From Methylotenera_A aquatica (GTDB lineage: Bacteria > Pseudomonadota > Gammaproteobacteria > Burkholderiales > Methylophilaceae): a stretch of DNA of 64,000 bases. Where the stretch lies: the NCBI GenBank assembly GCA_965601485.1, contig OZ271846.1:496001-560000 (forward strand), in the 5' to 3' direction. Numbering within the stretch: position 1 is the first letter of the stretch; every line of letters begins with the position of its first letter. The translations under genes were made by a program, and so were the position numbers. This document shows positions 33,176 to 42,202 of this stretch, one piece after another. The notes below the pieces were generated by a model. The model did no database searches and was not told where the DNA came from. It was given only the letters and a program-made list of their open reading frames with translations.

Positions 33176-34555
33176 TTAATGCTTAGGTTTGCCCAATATC
33201 CACAACCAACTGAAGCCAACAGTGGCAGCAATCACTGAAGCGAAAATAACCCCTGTTTTTGCCATCAATAGATAATCGGCATGGTCTTTAAATGCCAACT
33301 CGGCGATAAAGATAGACATGGTAAATCCAATCCCAGCTAACACTGATGCCGCGGCGATTTGACTAAAGCGTGCGCCAGTCGGTAACCTGCTAATTTTGAG
33401 TTTTAAGGCGAGCCAGCATGCGCCCGTAATGCCAATAAATTTGCCTAAAACTAAACCAAGCATCACACCCAGCATAATGGGGCTAGAAAAAGTTTCACCA
33501 AGAGAGTCTAACTGAATGGTGATGCCTGCATTAAAAAAAGCGAAAACTGGGATAATTAAAAACGCTACAGGTATTTGCCAGAGCTGTCCAAGTCGCTGTA
33601 GAGGAGCTTGAACGCCCATGACGCTATCTTCAATCGTTTCCACTACCGAATGTAGCTTATCGTTTGTCATTAAATTTGTACCCACTTTTTGATTGTTGGA
33701 AAAGTTGGTAATTTGATCTTTGATACGACTTAGAAAAAGTGCGGGGTCATATTTTGAGCGTGCAGGCACTGTGAATGCACCCAAAACACCAGCTATCGTG
33801 GCATGCACACCTGATTGCATCATGGCATACCAAAGTATGATAGCTACAATGAAGTAGGGGATAGCGTTACGAACACCTGTAAAATTTAGTAACACCAACA
33901 ATAAGACTAAAATGGCAGTAATCAATAACCAATTCATGGCAATTTGCTCTGTATAGAAAAGAGCAATAACTAAAACGGCACCTAAGTCATCGGCAATTGC
34001 TAATGCAATTAAAAAGGTAACTAAGGATTTGGGTACGCGCTTAGCGAGCAAAACAAGCGCCCCGACTGCAAACGCGATGTCGGTTGCCATTGGTACTCCC
34101 CAGCCTTGATGCGCTTCAATGCTTGGATTAAGTGCTATATAAATTAGGGCGGGCACAGCCATGCCGCCAATTGCGGCAATAATCGGTAACGACGCTTGCC
34201 GAATATCCGATAGTTCACCGACTAATATTTCACGTTTTAACTCCATACCTACCACAAAAAAGAAAATCGCCATCAATGCATCATTTACCCAATGATGCAG
34301 GCTCATTGAGATGCTCCAATTATTTAAAGAAACACTAAAAGGGATATGCAACAGATATTGATACACACCACTTAATGCACTACTGTTAGCAAAAAACAAG
34401 GAAAGTGCAGTGGCTATAACGAGCAATATGCTACTAGCGGTTTGATGATGAATAAATTCTTCAATTGGAGATAATACGCGTGAGAATTTCTTTTCCCAGG
34501 GCGCGTAAGTGATACCAGATTCATTGGAATGTAAATTTTTTTTGGAGCTTGCCAT
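33176..34555 (-). CDS. nhaA: Na+/H+ antiporter NhaA
   Basis: Exports sodium in exchange for protons at alkaline pH. It has 459 residues and about 12 helices. The ion-binding aspartate pair is present in L-A-I-A-D-D-L-G-A-V, and the family segments W-V-N-D-A-L-M-A-I-F-F-F-V-V-G and P-M-A-T-D-I-A-F are clear. A longer polar N-terminus than E. coli NhaA is seen. It sits on the minus strand between the PDZ protein and darP. A proton-pumping rhodopsin in the same window makes a sodium/proton cycle plausible. Confidence 0.95.
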   Translation of the reverse strand: MASSKKNLHSNESGITYAPWEKKFSRVLSPIEEFIHHQTASSILLVIATALSLFFANSSALSGVYQYLLHIPFSVSLNNWSISMSLHHWVNDALMAIFFFVVGMELKREILVGELSDIRQASLPIIAAIGGMAVPALIYIALNPSIEAHQGWGVPMATDIAFAVGALVLLAKRVPKSLVTFLIALAIADDLGAVLVIALFYTEQIAMNWLLITAILVLLLVLLNFTGVRNAIPYFIVAIILWYAMMQSGVHATIAGVLGAFTVPARSKYDPALFLSRIKDQITNFSNNQKVGTNLMTNDKLHSVVETIEDSVMGVQAPLQRLGQLWQIPVAFLIIPVFAFFNAGITIQLDSLGETFSSPIMLGVMLGLVLGKFIGITGACWLALKLKISRLPTGARFSQIAAASVLAGIGFTMSIFIAELAFKDHADYLLMAKTGVIFASVIAATVGFSWLWILGKPKH

Positions 34556-34581
34556 ACTACATCCTTGTTTTGAGCAAATGA

Positions 34582-35133
34582 TTAATCAGCACTATCGCTT
34601 ACTTCATCAGGTGATGCCATCTCTAACTCACTTATCTCGCGGATTAACTTAAATATTTCACGACTGCTTTTGGGTGGCTTTTGCGCCGCCTCTTCACGTT
34701 GCGCGTTTCTAATCAAAGTGCGCAACTGTTGAATATCGGCACAGGGGAACTGACTATAAAACTCTTGTAAAGCATTTGGCTCATTAATCAATCGGGTACG
34801 CCAGCGCTCCATGGTATGAAAACGCGCATTTTCTTGCGTATTTTTGCCTTCCCAGGCCTCTAGTTGCTCAACGATAGGCTCACTATCCACGTCACGCATC
34901 AAGCGGCCCAAGTATTGCAATTGTCTGCGTACAGCGCCGTTAGCGGTTAGGCGTTTTGCTTCCATTACCGCATCAAATAAGGTTTCTGGCAAATTTAGTT
35001 TAATTAATTTATCTTTGGATAAATTAATTAATTTTTTGCCAATGGCTTGCTGAGCGTCTGCCTCGGCTTTTAACTTGGTTTTGCTGATGGGTAAATCAGT
35101 ATCTGGTTCTATTGAATAGTTTTTTTCTGTCAC
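34582..35133 (-). CDS. darP: Ribosome-associated protein DarP (YjgA, DUF615)
   Basis: A helical 183-residue protein that joins late 50S subunit assembly in E. coli. Typical segments are K-L-K-A-E-A-D-A-Q-Q-A-I-G-K-K-L, R-R-Q-L-Q-Y-L-G-R-L-M-R and R-W-R-T-R-L-I. Divergent from pmbA, with which the family is classically paired in proteobacteria. Confidence 0.92.
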   Translation of the reverse strand: MTEKNYSIEPDTDLPISKTKLKAEADAQQAIGKKLINLSKDKLIKLNLPETLFDAVMEAKRLTANGAVRRQLQYLGRLMRDVDSEPIVEQLEAWEGKNTQENARFHTMERWRTRLINEPNALQEFYSQFPCADIQQLRTLIRNAQREEAAQKPPKSSREIFKLIREISELEMASPDEVSDSAD

Positions 35134-35213
35134 GATTGTGTGGTTTCTAGTGGCTTTGATGTTGGCTACGGTATGATAACAGTTTTAGTCATTTGAATTA
35201 ATCAAACCCCATA

Positions 35214-36566
35214 ATGGACGCTACAATTAATCTAGAACAATTACAACAAATCACTCAAGACGTACTTAAAACGGCAAAGTTTGCTGGTGCATCATCTGCG
35301 GAAACCGAGGTAAGTTTTGGCACTGGTCAAAACGTATCGGTGCGTTTGGGTGAGACTGAAAATATTGAATATAACCGTGATAAAGGTATTTCGGTTACGG
35401 TTTATTTTGGTGAACAAAAAGGCCATGCTAGCAGTTCTGACTTAAGCCCGCAGGCTCTTAAAGACACGGTTGAAGCGGCTTGTAATATTGCCAAGTACAC
35501 CGCAAAAGACCCTTTTTGCGGTTTAGCTGATGCGCATTTAATGGCAACAGAGCTGCCGGATTTGGATTTATATCACCATTGGCAATTAAGTGTGGATGAA
35601 GCCGTAGAGATTGCAAAAAATTGCGAATCGGCCGCGATGGATGTGGATAAAAAACGGATTACCAATTCAGAAGGTGCTGGCGTATCTAATTCTGAAAGTA
35701 TATTTGCTTATGCTAATAGCCATGGTTTTGTGGGCGGTTATGCCAGTTCGCGCCATAGCATCAGCTGTTCGGTAATTGCAGAAGACAGCGGCAATATGCA
35801 GCGCGATTATTGGTATACCAGTGCGCGTGACTTTAAAGACATGGATTCTGCCAGCTATGTAGGTAATTTGGCTGGTCAGCGCACTATCAGGCGCTTAGGC
35901 GCGCATACCATTCAAACTGGGCAATATCCAGTTTTATTTGAAGCGCCGTTGGCTTCAGGTTTGATTTCATCTTTAATTGGCGCGATTTCAGGTGGAAGCT
36001 TATATCGAAAATCTTCTTTCTTGCTGGATAGTTTAGGTAAAAAAGTAGCATCAAGTTGCTTGAATATTATGGAAAGCCCGCATATTAGAAAAGGTATTGC
36101 CAGCAGCCCATTTGATAGTGAAGGTGTGGCAACGCATGCCCGCCAATTGTTAGAAAGCGGCGTTTTACAAGGCTATATACTTTCTAGTTATTCGGCACGT
36201 AAGCTTGGCATGCAAAGCACAGGTAATGCAGGCGGCAGCCATAATTTAATTGTGCAATCAACTGGTCAAAGCTTTGCCGAATTACTGCAATTAATGGGCA
36301 CAGGTTTGCTGGTAACCGAAGTGTTAGGCCATGGACTGAACATGGTTACAGGCGATTATTCGCGAGGTGCAGCAGGTTTTTGGGTGGAAAATGGGATGAT
36401 TGTTTTCCCTGTTGAAGAAATCACTATTGCAGGGAATATGAAAGACATGCTCAATCAAATTAAAGCAATTGGTAATGATGTGATTAAGAATAGCTCAAAA
36501 CTGACTGGCTCTATTTTGATTGAGCAAATGATGGTGGCAACTGCCGACTCAGCAGAGCAGTGTTAA
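35214..36566 (+). CDS. pmbA: Metalloprotease subunit PmbA/TldE
   Basis: Partner of TldD; the heterodimer degrades unfolded peptides and matures some ribosomally made peptides. It has 450 residues with the characteristic S-S-A-E-T-E-V-S-F-G, the R-D-K-G-I-S-V-T segment, P-F-D-S-E-G-V-A-T and the T-G-D-Y-S-R-G-A-A-G-F-W-V C-terminal part. Followed by a strong hairpin terminator. Confidence 0.95.
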   Translation: MDATINLEQLQQITQDVLKTAKFAGASSAETEVSFGTGQNVSVRLGETENIEYNRDKGISVTVYFGEQKGHASSSDLSPQALKDTVEAACNIAKYTAKDPFCGLADAHLMATELPDLDLYHHWQLSVDEAVEIAKNCESAAMDVDKKRITNSEGAGVSNSESIFAYANSHGFVGGYASSRHSISCSVIAEDSGNMQRDYWYTSARDFKDMDSASYVGNLAGQRTIRRLGAHTIQTGQYPVLFEAPLASGLISSLIGAISGGSLYRKSSFLLDSLGKKVASSCLNIMESPHIRKGIASSPFDSEGVATHARQLLESGVLQGYILSSYSARKLGMQSTGNAGGSHNLIVQSTGQSFAELLQLMGTGLLVTEVLGHGLNMVTGDYSRGAAGFWVENGMIVFPVEEITIAGNMKDMLNQIKAIGNDVIKNSSKLTGSILIEQMMVATADSAEQC

Positions 36567-36602
36567 ATTTAAATTTGAATCAATCAAAATAAACTGGCCA
36601 AT

Positions 36603-36633
36603 AAAAAAGCCCTTCAAATTGAAGGGCTTTTTT
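36603..36633. terminator. Bidirectional intrinsic terminator between pmbA and mlaA
   Basis: AAAAAAGCCCTTC (36603-36615) and GAAGGGCTTTTTT (36621-36633) make a perfect 13-bp stem around AAATT, with an A-run on one side and a T-run on the other, so it works for both convergent genes. Confidence 0.9.
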
Positions 36634-36658
36634 AATAAGCGCTAATTAACAATAGTGC

Positions 36659-37396
36659 TTATTTATCTTCATCTGCAAGCTCAAATCCATCATCCGCTGG
36701 TTTATCAATAGCAACACCATCAGCAATTAAACTTGCGCGGCGTTGCAAATAGGCATCACGCAAAAATGAATATGGATCTAATGAGGCATTGTCTACCAAG
36801 TCGCCAGCATCAAGTAATTCAGTTCTTATATCAATAAACTGTGCTATGCGTAATTGATTGCTTAAACGAACTTCGCCAATATTGTGTGTGTATGTAATCG
36901 GGTCTGTTGTAAAGAAATCTACCGCCAAACCAGTGGCATCACGCAAAGTACTTGGGCCTAAGAACGGCAACACTAAATAAGCGCCATTTCCAACGCCCCA
37001 ATAAGCCAGCGTTTGACCAAAATCTTCTTTATGATTTGGAATATTACCCATACTAGCAACGTCAATAAAGCCCGCTAAACCAAAAGTGCTGTTGATGACG
37101 AAACGACCAGCATCGGTAAAAGCATGTGCAAATTTAAACTGCAATAAATCGTTAAGCACAGTTGTAATAGAGCGTAAGTTATTAAAAAAATTATTAAAGC
37201 CTTTGCGAATAAATGTTGGCGCTACTGATTTGTATGCAGTAGCTACTGGTTTTATAACAGCTCTATCTGCCACGTCATTAAATTTATAAACACCGCGATT
37301 AATACCTTCTAACGGGTCTTTATTAGTGGTGGCGCAACCCGTGACTAAAATTGCCAGCAAGCAACTTAAAAGAAATGTATTTAGTTTTGAATGCAT
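36659..37396 (-). CDS. mlaA: MlaA (VacJ) family outer-membrane lipoprotein
   Basis: Removes misplaced phospholipids from the outer leaflet of the outer membrane and passes them to the Mla system. The lipobox reads L-V-T-G-C, then A-T-T-N-K-D-P-L-E-G-I-N-R, the family signature, and later G-F-I-D-V-A-S, F-G-Q-T-L-A-Y-W-G-V and L-V-L-P-F-L-G-P-S-T-L-R-D. ATG 37396 is preferred over the GTG 12 bases upstream (246 residues). The rest of the Mla system is not in the window. Confidence 0.93.
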   Translation of the reverse strand: MHSKLNTFLLSCLLAILVTGCATTNKDPLEGINRGVYKFNDVADRAVIKPVATAYKSVAPTFIRKGFNNFFNNLRSITTVLNDLLQFKFAHAFTDAGRFVINSTFGLAGFIDVASMGNIPNHKEDFGQTLAYWGVGNGAYLVLPFLGPSTLRDATGLAVDFFTTDPITYTHNIGEVRLSNQLRIAQFIDIRTELLDAGDLVDNASLDPYSFLRDAYLQRRASLIADGVAIDKPADDGFELADEDK

Positions 37397-37619
37397 TGTT
37401 ATATTCACTTATTTATATTGGCGTTATTCGATATTTTTATACTCATATTTTTTATCAAATATTACTTCAGTATTATGGTTGACACAGCCTGTATTGTCCA
37501 CAGATAAAATTAATGCGAATTTTTGTGGTTGTAAAAGTGGTGTTAAAACAACATGCACTAATACATCTTTTCAATATTTAGCTAATAATTTATAGCAAAA
37601 ACTATACCTCATTATCTAT

Positions 37620-39089
37620 TTAATCTTTGTTATGCTGGCAAGATTTATACAAGCTCAAGGCCAGTGATCGTTGTGTGGCGTGGTCAACAATTGGCGCTGG
37701 GTAATTTTTACCGATAACAAGACCAATAGATTGTTGGCGAATAGGTGGGATTAACCAAGGTGCGTGTATTTCTTTGTCACTGCATTGACTTAACTCTGTC
37801 ACATATTTGCGAATGAATTTACCAGATGCGTCAAACTTTTCACTTTGAGTGATGGGGTTAAAAATTCGAAACCATGGTTGCGCATCGCAGCCTGTGCTTG
37901 CGGCCCATTGCCAGCCACCATTATTAGCCGAAAAGTCATAATCAATTAAGTGCTCGGCAAAATATTGCTCACCCCAACGCCAGTCTATCAAGAGATCTTT
38001 GACTAAAAAGCTGGCTGCTAACATGCGTAAGCGATTATGCATAAAGCCGGTGCTATTTATTTGACGCATGGCGGCATCTACCAATGGGTAGCCAGTCATA
38101 CCTTCACACCATGCTTTAAAAAGTCTCTCATCGTTGGTAAACGCTAAATTTTCGAAATCCGCTTTAAAAGATTTGCCCAAAGACACCTGTGGGTTGTGAT
38201 ACAAAATCTGAAAGTAAAAATCGCGCCAAATCAGCTCATTTAGCCAGCTATCTGCGCCTGCATTGCCCATATTTTTAGCGATACGTGCTAAATGACGGAT
38301 AGATACGGTGCCAAAACGTAAGTGCACAGAAAGGTAAGAAACGCCTTTAACTGCAGGAAAGTTGCGTGCCTCTTTGTAGTTGAGCATGCGGTTTTCAAAG
38401 TCTTTAAATAATTCAGCGCCACCGTTCATGCCTGTGGGTAAACGCATTTCACTTAAATTGGTACGCTTAAAACCCATGGCCTCAAGGCTGATTAACTCAC
38501 TGGCTGATTGTTTGGCTAAATTCTGGCTATAAGTATCAACAGGGTAGGGCTTTAAATAAAAGTCGTCTAACTTTTTGAGGACGGCATTGCGATAAGGCGA
38601 AAAAACAGAGTAAGGCTTGTTACTTAGGCTTAATACTTCATCTTTTTCAAAAATCACTTGGTCTTTAAAGTGGTGAAAATCGATATCTTTTTTAGCTAAT
38701 GCTGCCGCAACATCGTGATCACGATTGACGGCGCTTGGCTCATAATCGCGATTGGTAAAAACAGCATTTACTGCCAATTCTGCGGCAAGCTGCGGGATGA
38801 TTTCACGCGCAATGCCATGTTTAACGATTAAATCGCCACCGTTTTTTTGAAAGGCGACTTTTAATACCTTAACGCTTTCCCAAATAAATTCCACTCGTCT
38901 ATCTGCTTTGTTGACAAGTAAGTCTAAAATTTCGGTATCAAATACAAATACACAAAATACCTGTTGAGATGATTTAAGTGCGTGATAGAGCGCGGCGTGG
39001 TCAAAATCGCGTAAATCGCGTCTAAACCACACTAAAGATTTGCTGTAAGAAAGTTCGGAATGGGAAGAGTTTGAATGTGTCATGCGCAT
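37620..39089 (-). CDS. phrB: Deoxyribodipyrimidine photolyase
   Basis: Repairs UV-induced pyrimidine dimers using blue light, FAD and an antenna cofactor. It has 489 residues: N-terminal photolyase domain with S-L-V-W-F-R-R-D-L-R, and C-terminal FAD-binding domain with W-R-D-F-Y-F-Q-I-L, G-Y-P-L-V-D-A-A-M-R-Q, R-M-L-A-A-S-F-L-V-K-D-L and D-A-Q-P-W-F-R-I-F-N-P. An alternative start is the third codon (M-T-H-S-N). The gene fits with the rhodopsin cassette in an organism living in light. Confidence 0.94.
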   Translation of the reverse strand: MRMTHSNSSHSELSYSKSLVWFRRDLRDFDHAALYHALKSSQQVFCVFVFDTEILDLLVNKADRRVEFIWESVKVLKVAFQKNGGDLIVKHGIAREIIPQLAAELAVNAVFTNRDYEPSAVNRDHDVAAALAKKDIDFHHFKDQVIFEKDEVLSLSNKPYSVFSPYRNAVLKKLDDFYLKPYPVDTYSQNLAKQSASELISLEAMGFKRTNLSEMRLPTGMNGGAELFKDFENRMLNYKEARNFPAVKGVSYLSVHLRFGTVSIRHLARIAKNMGNAGADSWLNELIWRDFYFQILYHNPQVSLGKSFKADFENLAFTNDERLFKAWCEGMTGYPLVDAAMRQINSTGFMHNRLRMLAASFLVKDLLIDWRWGEQYFAEHLIDYDFSANNGGWQWAASTGCDAQPWFRIFNPITQSEKFDASGKFIRKYVTELSQCSDKEIHAPWLIPPIRQQSIGLVIGKNYPAPIVDHATQRSLALSLYKSCQHNKD

Positions 39090-39500
39090 ACAGACCAGAA
39101 ATAAGTTCTCAAGTTTAACAAAACCTTTCTATTTATGTGTAGGCGTAAAAATATAAATTGAGGTTAAAGGTACTGTAGTTATTGACTAGCTTCTTGCGCC
39201 AAACATGTATTTTTCCCTTCTAGAGCTGCCGTTTTTATAGGCGCTACTTTTACCGTGTTGGTGGTTGGTGCGGTACTAGACAGTAATCCAAGTATTGTTT
39301 GCATTTCTAGCGCTAACATAATCAGTTCTTAATCGCCCAATTCAAAAGCTTTCTGAAAAACCTCAGCGCTATTTTCATTATCTTTAATTAACTTAGCTGG
39401 GTTCACAGAGCCAATTAATATTCTGGCAGACACTGAAAATATTGACTCAAAAAGAGGTCGAAACAGGCGCTTTTCACTTTTTTTGGGGGTAGCAATAAAA
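39090..39500. other. Gap with two short unrecognised frames
   Basis: On the minus strand, 39329-39505 is open without an ATG and reads E-K-R-L-F-R-P-L-F-E-S-I-F-S-V-S-A-R then a polar helix to F-E-L-G-D-stop. Ten bases on, ATG 39319 opens 46 residues (M-L-A-L-E-M-Q-T-I-L-G-L-L to Q-E-A-S-Q) ending at 39179. They read as protein but lack ribosome-binding sites and follow the rlmH terminator. They could be tiny genes or the remains of one gene; I do not recognise them. Confidence 0.3.
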
Positions 39501-39533
39501 ATGCCTTATGTGCTTGTATTGCATATAAGGCAT
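39501..39533 (-). terminator. Intrinsic terminator of the panD-rsfS-rlmH transcript
   Basis: ATGCCTTATGTGC (39501-39513) and GCATATAAGGCAT (39521-39533) form a 13-bp stem with a single G-T wobble and a 7-base loop. On the minus strand it is followed by TTTTATT, 26 bases after the rlmH stop. Confidence 0.85.
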
Positions 39534-39559
39534 TTAGCTTGCCAGTCATTAATAAGCGA

Positions 39560-40039
39560 TTATTCGCGATGATAAGGATGGTTTTGTGTGACGGAGTAGG
39601 CGCGATACAACTGTTCCACTAAGATAATGCGGACCATAGCATGTGGCAGGGTTAGTTTAGATAAGCCCCATAGCCAATCGGCTTTTTGTTTGACCGATCC
39701 ATGTAGGCCATCTGCACCACCAATGACAAGAGCTATATCGCGGCCATAGCTTGTGTTGCCAGCCAGCCAGCCAGAGAACCGTTCAGCTAGTTGTAGAGTA
39801 GTTACTTCATTGCCGTGTTCATCTAGGGCAATTAGATAATCGTTGCCAACCGCTTCTAAAATACGTTTGGCTTCAATTAATTGGATGTTTTCGGTACTAT
39901 TTCCAGCCGCGCGCTTTTCGGGTTTTATTTCGACAATTTCAACCATTGCTTCACGCGGCATGCGCTTGGTGTATTCACTGCATGCGGTCTCTACCCAGCT
40001 AGGCATTTTGTGCCCAATTGAAATAATGCGCAGTTTCAT
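39560..40039 (-). CDS. rlmH: 23S rRNA pseudouridine-1915 N3-methyltransferase RlmH
   Basis: SPOUT-class methyltransferase acting on the assembled ribosome. It has 159 residues with the knot motifs A-L-D-E-H-G, F-V/A-L-V-I-G-G-A-D-G and the C-terminal L-P-H-A-M-V-R-I-I-L-V-E-Q-L-Y-R-A-Y-S, ending at N-H-P-Y-H-R-E. Downstream of rsfS, 36 bases apart, the usual order. Confidence 0.96.
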   Translation of the reverse strand: MKLRIISIGHKMPSWVETACSEYTKRMPREAMVEIVEIKPEKRAAGNSTENIQLIEAKRILEAVGNDYLIALDEHGNEVTTLQLAERFSGWLAGNTSYGRDIALVIGGADGLHGSVKQKADWLWGLSKLTLPHAMVRIILVEQLYRAYSVTQNHPYHRE

Positions 40040-40075
40040 GCTTGCATTTACAACAGTTTAAGTTTGAATTGAAAT

Positions 40076-40450
40076 CTAAGCAGGTTTGATATGGCTGCGA
40101 CGCGCTTCTGCATCGCCCCATAGTTGCTCTAAATTATAATAAGCGCGCGTAGCGGGAATCATAATATGCACAACCATGTCGTTTAAATCCACTAACACCC
40201 ATTCGCCGTCTTTTTCACCTTCGGTCCCGCGTATGGTGTAGCCTTTTTCTTTTAACTTTTCGCGTACATTGTCGCCCATGGCTTTTGCTTGGCGGCTAGA
40301 TGTGGCGCTGGCAACAATCATATAGCTGGTCATATTGGTGAGCTTCCTTACATCCATCACGGCAATATCAAAGCCTTTAATATCTTCTAACGCGTCAATT
40401 ACCGCCTGTTTCATGGTGTCTAGGTAATTCGCTTCTGTTTGAGCTGTCAT
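40076..40450 (-). CDS. rsfS: Ribosomal silencing factor RsfS
   Basis: Binds ribosomal protein uL14 and blocks subunit joining when nutrients are low. It has 124 residues with the family's A-T-S-S-R-Q-A-K-A-M, G-E-K-D-G-E-W-V-L-V-D-L and V-V-H-I-M segments. Its ATG shares one base with the panD stop (TAATG), so its translation is coupled to panD. The more usual neighbour nadD is missing here. Confidence 0.95.
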   Translation of the reverse strand: MTAQTEANYLDTMKQAVIDALEDIKGFDIAVMDVRKLTNMTSYMIVASATSSRQAKAMGDNVREKLKEKGYTIRGTEGEKDGEWVLVDLNDMVVHIMIPATRAYYNLEQLWGDAEARRSHIKPA

Positions 40451-40830
40451 TATGCCGCCTGTGCTGTAATTGCGTTTGATTGATTTGTAATGCGGTTATT
40501 TGCATCTACATACACCAGCTGCGGGGCATATTGCTGCAACTCGGCCGCTGTGTAGTGCGCGTAACTGGCGATGATAATAATATCTTTTGGGTGTGCCTTG
40601 TGTGCAGCGGCGCCATTCACCGAAATGATGCCAGAATGACGGACTGCAAGAATCGCATAGGTGCTAAAGCGTTCGCCATTAGTCACATTATAGATATTGA
40701 TTTGTTCGTATTCTTTTATATTGGCGGCTTCCAGCAGCGCCTCATCAATCGCACAACTGCCTTCATAATGCAACTCGCTATGAGTGACATGTACGCGATG
40801 CAGTTTTGATTTAAGCATGGTTCTTTGCAT
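40450..40830 (-). CDS. panD: Aspartate 1-decarboxylase
   Basis: Makes beta-alanine for pantothenate. A pyruvoyl enzyme that self-cleaves at G24-S25 (H-Y-E-G-S-C-A-I-D here). Start is ATG 40830 (M-Q-R-T-M-L-K-S-K-L-H-R), matching the family N-terminus; the longer frame from 40848 begins with a TTG. The protein has 126 residues. Coupled to rsfS by a one-base overlap, while panC is 83 bases away upstream. Confidence 0.94.
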   Translation of the reverse strand: MQRTMLKSKLHRVHVTHSELHYEGSCAIDEALLEAANIKEYEQINIYNVTNGERFSTYAILAVRHSGIISVNGAAAHKAHPKDIIIIASYAHYTAAELQQYAPQLVYVDANNRITNQSNAITAQAA

Positions 40831-40913
40831 GGATAGGTGTTTCTCCAAAATGGAGGCGTATTATAGTCTTTTCAATGACTTATCGCAAAAATCTTTGAGT
40901 GATTGGCTGAAAG

Positions 40914-41774
40914 TTAGCGTGATAATTCAATATTATCAATTAATCGTGTATTGCCCATTTTTGCCGCCGCTAATATCACTAAATGCTTATCGGCTTGACT
41001 GGCAGGCAGTAGGCTCAGCGCAGAGCGCACAGTGACGTAATCGACCTGCCATCCCGTTGCGTTTAGTTGGGCTTTGGCAGAGTTTTCTAGCATTATAAAC
41101 TCAGTATTTTGCACTTTAATTTCAGCTGCAATCGTTTGCAAAGCTTGGTTTAATTCCGCTGCCTGCTGTTTTTGTGCGACGGATAAATAATCATTGCGCG
41201 AACTTAACGCCAAACCGCTCGCCTCGCGCACGGTTTCGCCCGCCATGATTTGAATCCGGTAATTAAGCTGTTTGACTAATTCACGAATGATAAATAATTG
41301 TTGAAAATCTTTTTTCCCAAAGAAAGCACTTTTCGGCTGCACCATATTAAATAGCTTTGCTACCACTGTTGCCACGCCCGCAAAATGGCCAGGGCGGCTG
41401 GCACCACATAAATCGTTAGCAATAGCAGACGGCTGAATCAATATGGTTTGATTAAGGCTCATGCCTGCGTTATTTTGCGTGAATTGCGGATAGATTTCGG
41501 CCACAGCAGGCGTAAATACAATATCACAGCCTGCGGCTTTAAGTTTTTCGCAATCGGCTTCCAAGGAACGAGGATAATTGGTCAAGTCTTCATTCGCGCC
41601 AAATTGCAACGGGTTCACAAAAATACTCACCACTACGCAATCAGAATGTTGCTTGGCAAGGTTCACCAAGTGAATATGCCCAGCATGTAAATTGCCCATT
41701 GTCGGCACAAAGCCAATATTGGTTTGCTTTTTTAAGGCGGCGCATAATGCATTTGATAAGCTGATAATTTGCAT
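40914..41774 (-). CDS. panC: Pantothenate synthetase
   Basis: Joins pantoate and beta-alanine with ATP. It has 286 residues with the HIGH-like P-T-M-G-N-L-H-A-G-H, V-S-I-F-V-N-P-L-Q-F-G, F-G-K-K-D-F-Q-Q and the KMSKS-like S-S-R-N-D-Y motif. Located between panD and panB on the same strand, so all pantothenate-specific genes except panE/ilvC are clustered. Confidence 0.96.
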   Translation of the reverse strand: MQIISLSNALCAALKKQTNIGFVPTMGNLHAGHIHLVNLAKQHSDCVVVSIFVNPLQFGANEDLTNYPRSLEADCEKLKAAGCDIVFTPAVAEIYPQFTQNNAGMSLNQTILIQPSAIANDLCGASRPGHFAGVATVVAKLFNMVQPKSAFFGKKDFQQLFIIRELVKQLNYRIQIMAGETVREASGLALSSRNDYLSVAQKQQAAELNQALQTIAAEIKVQNTEFIMLENSAKAQLNATGWQVDYVTVRSALSLLPASQADKHLVILAAAKMGNTRLIDNIELSR

Positions 41775-41856
41775 GGCAATATTTTAAACCACAAACATAT
41801 GCCAACGTTGGATTAATCGGTTTTGACCAATAAAAAAACAAAATTTAATGATGTTA

Positions 41857-41988
41857 TTAAAAATAGTAACGTATACCTGCCGTGACCTGATGGCTGCGGC
41901 CAACCGCCATTCCATCTAAACGTCTTGCTGAACATTCTTTGTCTACTAAGTTAAAGCCGCTCATAAAATAAGTCGCTTTTGAACATAT
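41857..41988 (-). pseudogene. C-terminal remnant of a TonB-dependent receptor-type outer-membrane protein
   Basis: Minus-strand codons between a stop and 41857 read A-T-Y-F-M-S-G-F-N-L-V-D-K-E, later G-R-S-H-Q-V-T-A-G-I-R-Y-Y-F and stop. N-L-x-D-K followed some 20 residues later by a T-A-G-x-R-Y-x-F C-terminus is the ending of TonB-dependent receptors, where the last aromatic is required for barrel insertion. The rest of the several-hundred-residue gene is gone. The flanks (41775-41856, 41989-42202) show nothing else. Confidence 0.6.
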
Positions 41989-42202
41989 TTAAGTGGATGT
42001 TGCATGCGGTGTTTGCTCCTAACATTAATCATTTTGTAAAGTAATATTTAGCGCAATATGCAAGCCATCTGGATGGATCTTCTAACTCTATGATTTGTGT
42101 AGCGCTAGTAATTTAAGACTTGTTGAAAGTGGTTTATAAAAACCACTCAATTGATTTATAAAACCAAACTTGACTAGACAAATAGCAATGCCATCTTTGG
42201 TT

